From: Streptomyces spinoverrucosus
Lineage (GTDB): Bacteria; Actinomycetota; Actinomycetes; Streptomycetales; Streptomycetaceae
Direction: 5' to 3'
NCBI RefSeq assembly: GCF_006539505.1
Contig: NZ_BJND01000020.1
Coordinates: 1 to 64,000 of the forward strand
Length of the DNA: 64,000 nucleotides
Shown here: in pieces, positions 60,260 through 64,000 of the stretch
How the letters are laid out: each line of letters opens with the position of its first letter
Numbering within the stretch: position 1 is the first letter of the stretch
Position numbers and translations under genes: made by a program
The notes under the pieces: model-generated
Seen by the model: the letters and a program-made list of their open reading frames with translations, nothing else
What the model was told of the DNA's origin: nothing
Databases searched by the model: none

Positions 60260-61169
60260 GTCCGTAATGCCTTCCTTGCCCTGGCTGCTGGACTACCTTG
60301 CCCAGGTGTCTCTCCACCCGTCTGGGGTCCTCTCGCGAACGACGCACCGTGTCCCGGTGCTGTTGCGCTCCTGCCATCTGGAACCGGCGCTCGCCGTGAC
60401 AGTGTTCGTGACCGCCCTGGCCGTGGCGGCGGGCCGCGGGGTGGCGGGGTCGGCGGCGGTGGCCGCGGCCGTGCTGGCCGGTCAGCTCTCGATCGGCTGG
60501 TGCAACGACGCGGCCGACGCGCAGCGCGACGCGGTCTGCGGGCGCGCCGACAAGCCGCTGGCCACCGGTGAACTCCCGCCCCGCGCTGCGGTTGTCGCGG
60601 CCGGGACGGCGCTGGGGCTGTGCGTGCCGCTGTCACTGCTGAGCGGCGTCGCTGCGGGGGCGGCGCACCTGGGAGGCATGGTGGCCGCGGGCTGGACCTA
60701 CAACCTGCGGTTGAAGCACACGGTGCTCTCACCGCTGCCCTATGCCGTGGGCTTCGGCTCGCTGCCTGCCTTCGTCACCCTCGGTCTGCCGTCACCGTCC
60801 TGGCCCGCCTGGTGGGCGGTGACGGCGGGGGCGCTGCTGGGCGTCGGAGCGCACCTGGTGAACGTCCTTCCGGACATCGAGAACGATCTCGCGACCGGTG
60901 TGCGCGGGTTGCCGCAGCGGCTGGGCGGTCCGGCCTGTCGGTGGCTGGCCCCGTGCGTGCTGCTGGCGGCTTTGGGCGTGCTCGTCGCAGGGCCGCCCGG
61001 GGCTGCGGAGACCTCGGACTGGGCGCTGGCGGCCGCGGCCGGGATCGTCGCGGCCGCGGGTACGGCCGTACCGTCGAGGGGCGGCAGCCGGTGGCCGTTC
61101 CGGGCGGCCATCGTGGTGGCGGCCATGGCTGTGGCACAACTCCTGGTGCAGGGGTCGGAGATGGCCTGA
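60258..61169 (+). CDS. UbiA-type prenyltransferase
   Basis: The roughly 303-residue polytopic protein has the first Asp-rich motif in GWCNDAADAQRDAVCGRADK (NDxxDxxxD type) with PLATGELPPR after it, a second motif in LVNVLPDIENDLATGVRGLP (DxxxD), and about eight membrane segments. It should transfer a prenyl chain to an aromatic acceptor. Divergent to a type III PKS operon, it may prenylate or share substrates with that pathway, or work with the reductase-like flavoprotein. ATG 60258 is chosen (AGGGA 7 bases before); TTG 60237 and ATG 60267 are alternatives. Confidence 0.82.
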   Translation: MSVMPSLPWLLDYLAQVSLHPSGVLSRTTHRVPVLLRSCHLEPALAVTVFVTALAVAAGRGVAGSAAVAAAVLAGQLSIGWCNDAADAQRDAVCGRADKPLATGELPPRAAVVAAGTALGLCVPLSLLSGVAAGAAHLGGMVAAGWTYNLRLKHTVLSPLPYAVGFGSLPAFVTLGLPSPSWPAWWAVTAGALLGVGAHLVNVLPDIENDLATGVRGLPQRLGGPACRWLAPCVLLAALGVLVAGPPGAAETSDWALAAAAGIVAAAGTAVPSRGGSRWPFRAAIVVAAMAVAQLLVQGSEMA

Positions 61170-61198
61170 CCAGGGTCCCGGCGAGCCCTGTCCTTCGC

Positions 61199-61699
61199 TC
61201 AGCCGTCGGCCTCGCCATCGGACCGGTCTGCGTCGATCGCCGGTTCCGGGGCCAGTCGGCCGGCCACCACCACCCCGTACAACACGTGGTCGAGCGCGAT
61301 CAGGACACGCCACACCACCTTCCGGTGCTTCGCCTGTTCGATGCCGAGAAGGGGAGCGATCCCCATCTCGAAACCCAGCCAGAAGGCCAAACCGTAGACC
61401 GCGCCCGTCCCGGGGAATCGGCGGATCCGTGCGGGCAGCAGGCCGAAAGCCACGCCTCCGCCGGCGCCGTACGCCCAGTGGAGCAGTTCGGTCACCGCCT
61501 CGCGATGGTGCTCGTCCAGGCGCGAGAACAGCGCCGGCGCATGCCTCTCCACGATCGCCTCCGGTGGCGTCCTCTCCTCGGGAGCGACACCGGCCGCCAC
61601 CGTGCGGCTGCCCGTCATCGCCATGGCCGCCACCAGGCCGCGTGCCCCGGCACGGCTGATCGACGACCACGTCCTGTCCGGTCTGGCCACGGCTTTCAC
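61199..61699 (-). CDS. DUF6789/DUF1440-like membrane protein
   Basis: The 166-residue protein has an N-terminal ARGLVAAMAMTGSRTVAAGV, an ERTPPEAIVERH segment, then LHWAYGAGGGVAFGLLPARI and GAVYGLAFWLGFEMGIAPLL, about three or four membrane helices. The RG-x-x-A-x-x-x-MT start and the YG-x-x-x-G-x-x-FG glycine pattern match small actinobacterial membrane proteins annotated under these DUFs. Function is unknown. The GTG at 61699 follows GGGGAAGG closely, so the start is uncertain. Confidence 0.65.
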   Translation of the reverse strand: MKAVARPDRTWSSISRAGARGLVAAMAMTGSRTVAAGVAPEERTPPEAIVERHAPALFSRLDEHHREAVTELLHWAYGAGGGVAFGLLPARIRRFPGTGAVYGLAFWLGFEMGIAPLLGIEQAKHRKVVWRVLIALDHVLYGVVVAGRLAPEPAIDADRSDGEADG

Positions 61700-61910
61700 C
61701 TTCCCCGCGTTCCGGCAATATGCCGGGAGTACCCCATTTCACGCAGCCGAACCCGCTCGTCACGGCGCCGCACTGGAGCACTGGCTGCTCGGCAGGCGGC
61801 GCCCGCTCCCTCGGACGGCTCAAAGCGGGTGGGCCGCAGGGGGCGGGGAGGAGTGATCGCTGCGACGGTGGTGGAAGGGATGACTCCGCGTACAGATCCG
61901 AGGAGGCGGG

Positions 61911-63530
61911 ATGGCGGAAGCTCTCGTGGGGAGCGGCATGCCACCCGCTGCTGCCGAGAACGGCGTGAGAGAGCCGTCCGACGACTCCGCAAACGCCTTC
62001 GCGCAACTCCGTGCCGTCGCCGACGCCGTCCTGTACGAGGGCTATCTGCTCTATCCCTACCGACGGTCCTCTCCCAAGAACCGCGTCCGGTGGCAATTCG
62101 GCGTCCTGTTCCCCAGGAACTGGGTGGAGCATGAGGGCCCCGTCCCTCCCGGCATCTCCGGTTCCGCCGACTCCTGGTACCAGCGGACCGAGTGCCTGGT
62201 GGTCGGTCGGCGGCCCGACGCGCTCGTGCGGGTGGGCGTGCGATACCTGCAGATGCAGCACAAGCAGGTGGAGGAGGCCGATCGGCACGGGCGGTACCGG
62301 CCCGTCGAGTCGCTGCGCACGGACGACGGAACCATCCACCTGACCTTCGTCGAGGCCGTGCCGCACGAACGGGACGTCGTCGTTCGGCTGGACGAACTGG
62401 TGCGGGAGGAGCACACCTTCCCCGTTGGCTCGTCCGACGGAGAGGAGATCGAGCCCCTCCCCGGGGGCACCGGGCGGTTGGTACGGCGGCGGGCGGCCGT
62501 CGGCGCGACCAGCACCGTCCGTGCCGAGAGAGTCGAAAAGGACGTCTACCGGCTCCGGATCCGCACCGAGAACACGGAGTCCGCACCGGATTCCCACGCC
62601 GCTCGCGACGAGGCGCTGAGCCACGCGCTGATCGCCACACACACGCTCATCGGCGGGGACGGCGTGGAGTTCCGCTCGCTGATCGATCCACCGCCGAGCC
62701 TTGAGGGACATGCCCGCGACTGCCGTAACGCATTCACTTTCCCCGTCCTCGGCGGCGGATCATCCTCAGCCGTGCTCTCCGCACCGATCATCCTTCCCGA
62801 CCACCCGCAGGTGGCTCCGGAGAGCCCGGGGGATCTCCACGACGCTGCGGAGATCGACGAGATCCTGACCCTGCGCACCCTGCTCCTCACCGACGAGGAG
62901 AAGCGCGAGGCGCGCGCCACCGACCGCCGCGCCGCCGAGATCCTCGACCGGGTCGAGACCATGCCCCCGGAGGTCTTCTCCCGGCTGCACGGCGCCATCC
63001 GCTCCCTTGTGCCCGCCCCGCCCGGCGTCCCCAGTGCGGCCACACGTCCGGCCGTCTCCCCTTGCCCCGAAGGTACGGCTCCATCCACCGCATCCACCGC
63101 ACCGAGGGACCCGGCGCGGCCGACGTGGTGGCAGGAGGGCGCCGACGACGACCTGTCTCCGGTGACCGACACGGTCCTCGTCGACGGTGTGCCGGTGGGG
63201 AACGGTCACCGGGTGCGGCTTCGCCCGCGCGTCCGGGGGGCCGACGCCCAGGACATGTTCCTGGCCGGGCGGACCGCCCGGGTCGCGGCGGTCTTCCACG
63301 ACGTGGACGGCGGCGTGTACCTCGCCGTCACGATCGACGACGATCCGGCGGCGGAGCTGCACGACTGGTACGGCCGCTACCACTACTTCCGGCCCGATGA
63401 AGTCGAGCCGCTCGCGCCCCTCGACGTCACGGGTCGGCCCACGACGCCCGACCCGCCCCGGCTGCCGCACGAGCGGCCCCGACAGCCGGCCGACGGGCCG
63501 GAGAAGGGACGGTCCGATGGACGGTCTTGA
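61911..63530 (+). CDS. Large conserved actinobacterial protein, function unknown
   Basis: The 539-residue protein begins MAEALVGSGMPPAAAENGVR. Its conserved opening segment AVLYEGYLLYPYRRSSPKNR with VRWQFGVLFPRNW is memorable from proteins near high-affinity group 1h [NiFe]-hydrogenase genes of streptomycetes; that link is from memory. The middle is beta-rich, and the C-terminal section has a DDEEKREARATD helix and WYGRYHYFRPDEVEPL. There are no membrane helices and no enzymatic motifs seen. GGAGGCGGG supports the ATG at 61911. The hemerythrin gene start overlaps its end by 14 bp. Confidence 0.65.
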   Translation: MAEALVGSGMPPAAAENGVREPSDDSANAFAQLRAVADAVLYEGYLLYPYRRSSPKNRVRWQFGVLFPRNWVEHEGPVPPGISGSADSWYQRTECLVVGRRPDALVRVGVRYLQMQHKQVEEADRHGRYRPVESLRTDDGTIHLTFVEAVPHERDVVVRLDELVREEHTFPVGSSDGEEIEPLPGGTGRLVRRRAAVGATSTVRAERVEKDVYRLRIRTENTESAPDSHAARDEALSHALIATHTLIGGDGVEFRSLIDPPPSLEGHARDCRNAFTFPVLGGGSSSAVLSAPIILPDHPQVAPESPGDLHDAAEIDEILTLRTLLLTDEEKREARATDRRAAEILDRVETMPPEVFSRLHGAIRSLVPAPPGVPSAATRPAVSPCPEGTAPSTASTAPRDPARPTWWQEGADDDLSPVTDTVLVDGVPVGNGHRVRLRPRVRGADAQDMFLAGRTARVAAVFHDVDGGVYLAVTIDDDPAAELHDWYGRYHYFRPDEVEPLAPLDVTGRPTTPDPPRLPHERPRQPADGPEKGRSDGRS

Positions 63531-64000
63531 GGTGCTGGTGCACGACCATCGCATGGTGGAGCAGCTTTTCCGCGACTACTACTCGGCCGCCTCCCCCACG
63601 CAGCGGCGCGCAGTGGTGGAACTGCTGATCCGCGAGCTGTCCAAGCACGCGGCGCTGGAGGAGCTCATGGTCTACCCCCTTGCCAGGAAGGTCCTGCCGG
63701 ACGGCAAGCGGCTGGTCGACGACCATCTCGGCGAGCACATGGCCGTCAAGGAGACCCTCGCTGATCTGGACCGGCTCGGCGAGGACGACGAGCGCACCGA
63801 CGAGCTGATCGCGCGGCTTCGGCGCGACGTCGAGGCGCACGTGCTTGAGGAGGAGGGCGAGTTCATGCCCAAACTGCGCGAGGCCGTCGACCAGCAGCGG
63901 CTCGACGAGCTGGGGCGGATGCTCGTGAAGGCCAAGCAGACGGCGCCGACTCGCCCGCACCCGCACGCGCCGGACCGGCCGCCCATGCTCACCTTCGCGG
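63517..64000 (+). CDS. Hemerythrin HHE domain protein (cut by window end)
   Basis: At least 161 residues from ATG 63517 (MDGLEVLVHDHRMVEQLFRD) run off the window. HDHRMVEQLF, LSKHAALEELMVYPLARKVL, DDHLGEHMAVKETL and DVEAHVLEEEGEFMPKLREA give the His and Glu ligands (H-x-x-x-E and H-x-x-x-x-E-E types) of a four-helix diiron hemerythrin domain. Such proteins bind O2, NO or iron. GAGAAGGGA precedes the start, which overlaps the previous gene by 14 bp, so the two are coupled. Confidence 0.88.
   Translation, partial: MDGLEVLVHDHRMVEQLFRDYYSAASPTQRRAVVELLIRELSKHAALEELMVYPLARKVLPDGKRLVDDHLGEHMAVKETLADLDRLGEDDERTDELIARLRRDVEAHVLEEEGEFMPKLREAVDQQRLDELGRMLVKAKQTAPTRPHPHAPDRPPMLTFA

Noticed and set aside
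1..64000. tRNA or rRNA genes
   Set aside because: No cloverleaf with TTCGA-type T-loop and CCA-adjacent acceptor, and no rRNA conserved blocks, were seen by eye.

Overview
The window is high-GC DNA with GTG/TTG starts, purine-rich ribosome binding sites, bldA-type TTA codons and DmdR/IdeR-type iron boxes. Together with its gene content (GH65, GH35, GH78, DUF6479, class E sortase LAXTG substrates, DUF2617/DUF4247/DUF350/spermidine synthase-like, srs-like phenolic lipid genes) this points to a Streptomyces chromosome, probably an accessory or arm region.

Region 1 (1 to about 21.7 kb) is a mobile-element graveyard. It starts with decayed trypco1, CHAT and lexA fragments, then a VOC protein. A truncated IS21-like element abuts half a YceI gene and a shredded ISAs1 transposase. 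A TetR repressor with two palindromic operators faces an AT-richer amidase gene. Next come a frameshifted IS5-like transposase, an IS21 fragment, a methyltransferase, and a second IS21 element whose istA is split by a 4.1-kb insertion. That insertion encodes a tyrosine recombinase (frameshifted), a small HTH protein, a zinc-ribbon protein with a degenerate tyrosine-recombinase fold, and an S1-repeat protein. A second, divergent HTH + zinc-ribbon recombinase pair lies beside it on the other strand, followed by a dead IS701-like element.

Region 2 (21.7 to 40.4 kb) is ordinary actinobacterial metabolism: MpaB-like oxygenase, acyl-CoA dehydrogenase, a GC-rich tandem array, copper-storage protein, ChaB, several small conserved proteins, a sugar-phosphate isomerase, F420/NAD(P) oxidoreductases, GH65 phosphorylase/hydrolase, an ATP-grasp protein, a LacI-MFS-GH35 sugar locus with a perfect operator, an aldo/keto reductase, a ClC channel and a cation/proton antiporter.

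Region 3 (40.4 to 46.9 kb) is an iron-box-controlled surface cluster: three secreted proteins built from one repeated two-disulfide beta domain (two of them with LASTG sortase signals), an HtaA-like secreted protein, and a divergent HmuT-like haem-binding lipoprotein. No permease or ATPase is present.

Region 4 (47 to 57.5 kb) holds PadR with a perfect operator facing an NTF2-like gene, small stress or unknown proteins, the DUF2617-DUF4247-DUF350-aminopropyltransferase-like set, DUF2255 with a carboxymuconolactone decarboxylase stub, and a secreted GH78 alpha-L-rhamnosidase with a LacI-type operator.

Region 5 (57.5 to 64 kb) is a phenolic-lipid-like operon (type III PKS, ICMT-like methyltransferase, FAD hydroxylase/reductase) divergent from a UbiA-type prenyltransferase. 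It is followed by a membrane protein, a large uncharacterised protein and a hemerythrin domain protein cut by the window end.
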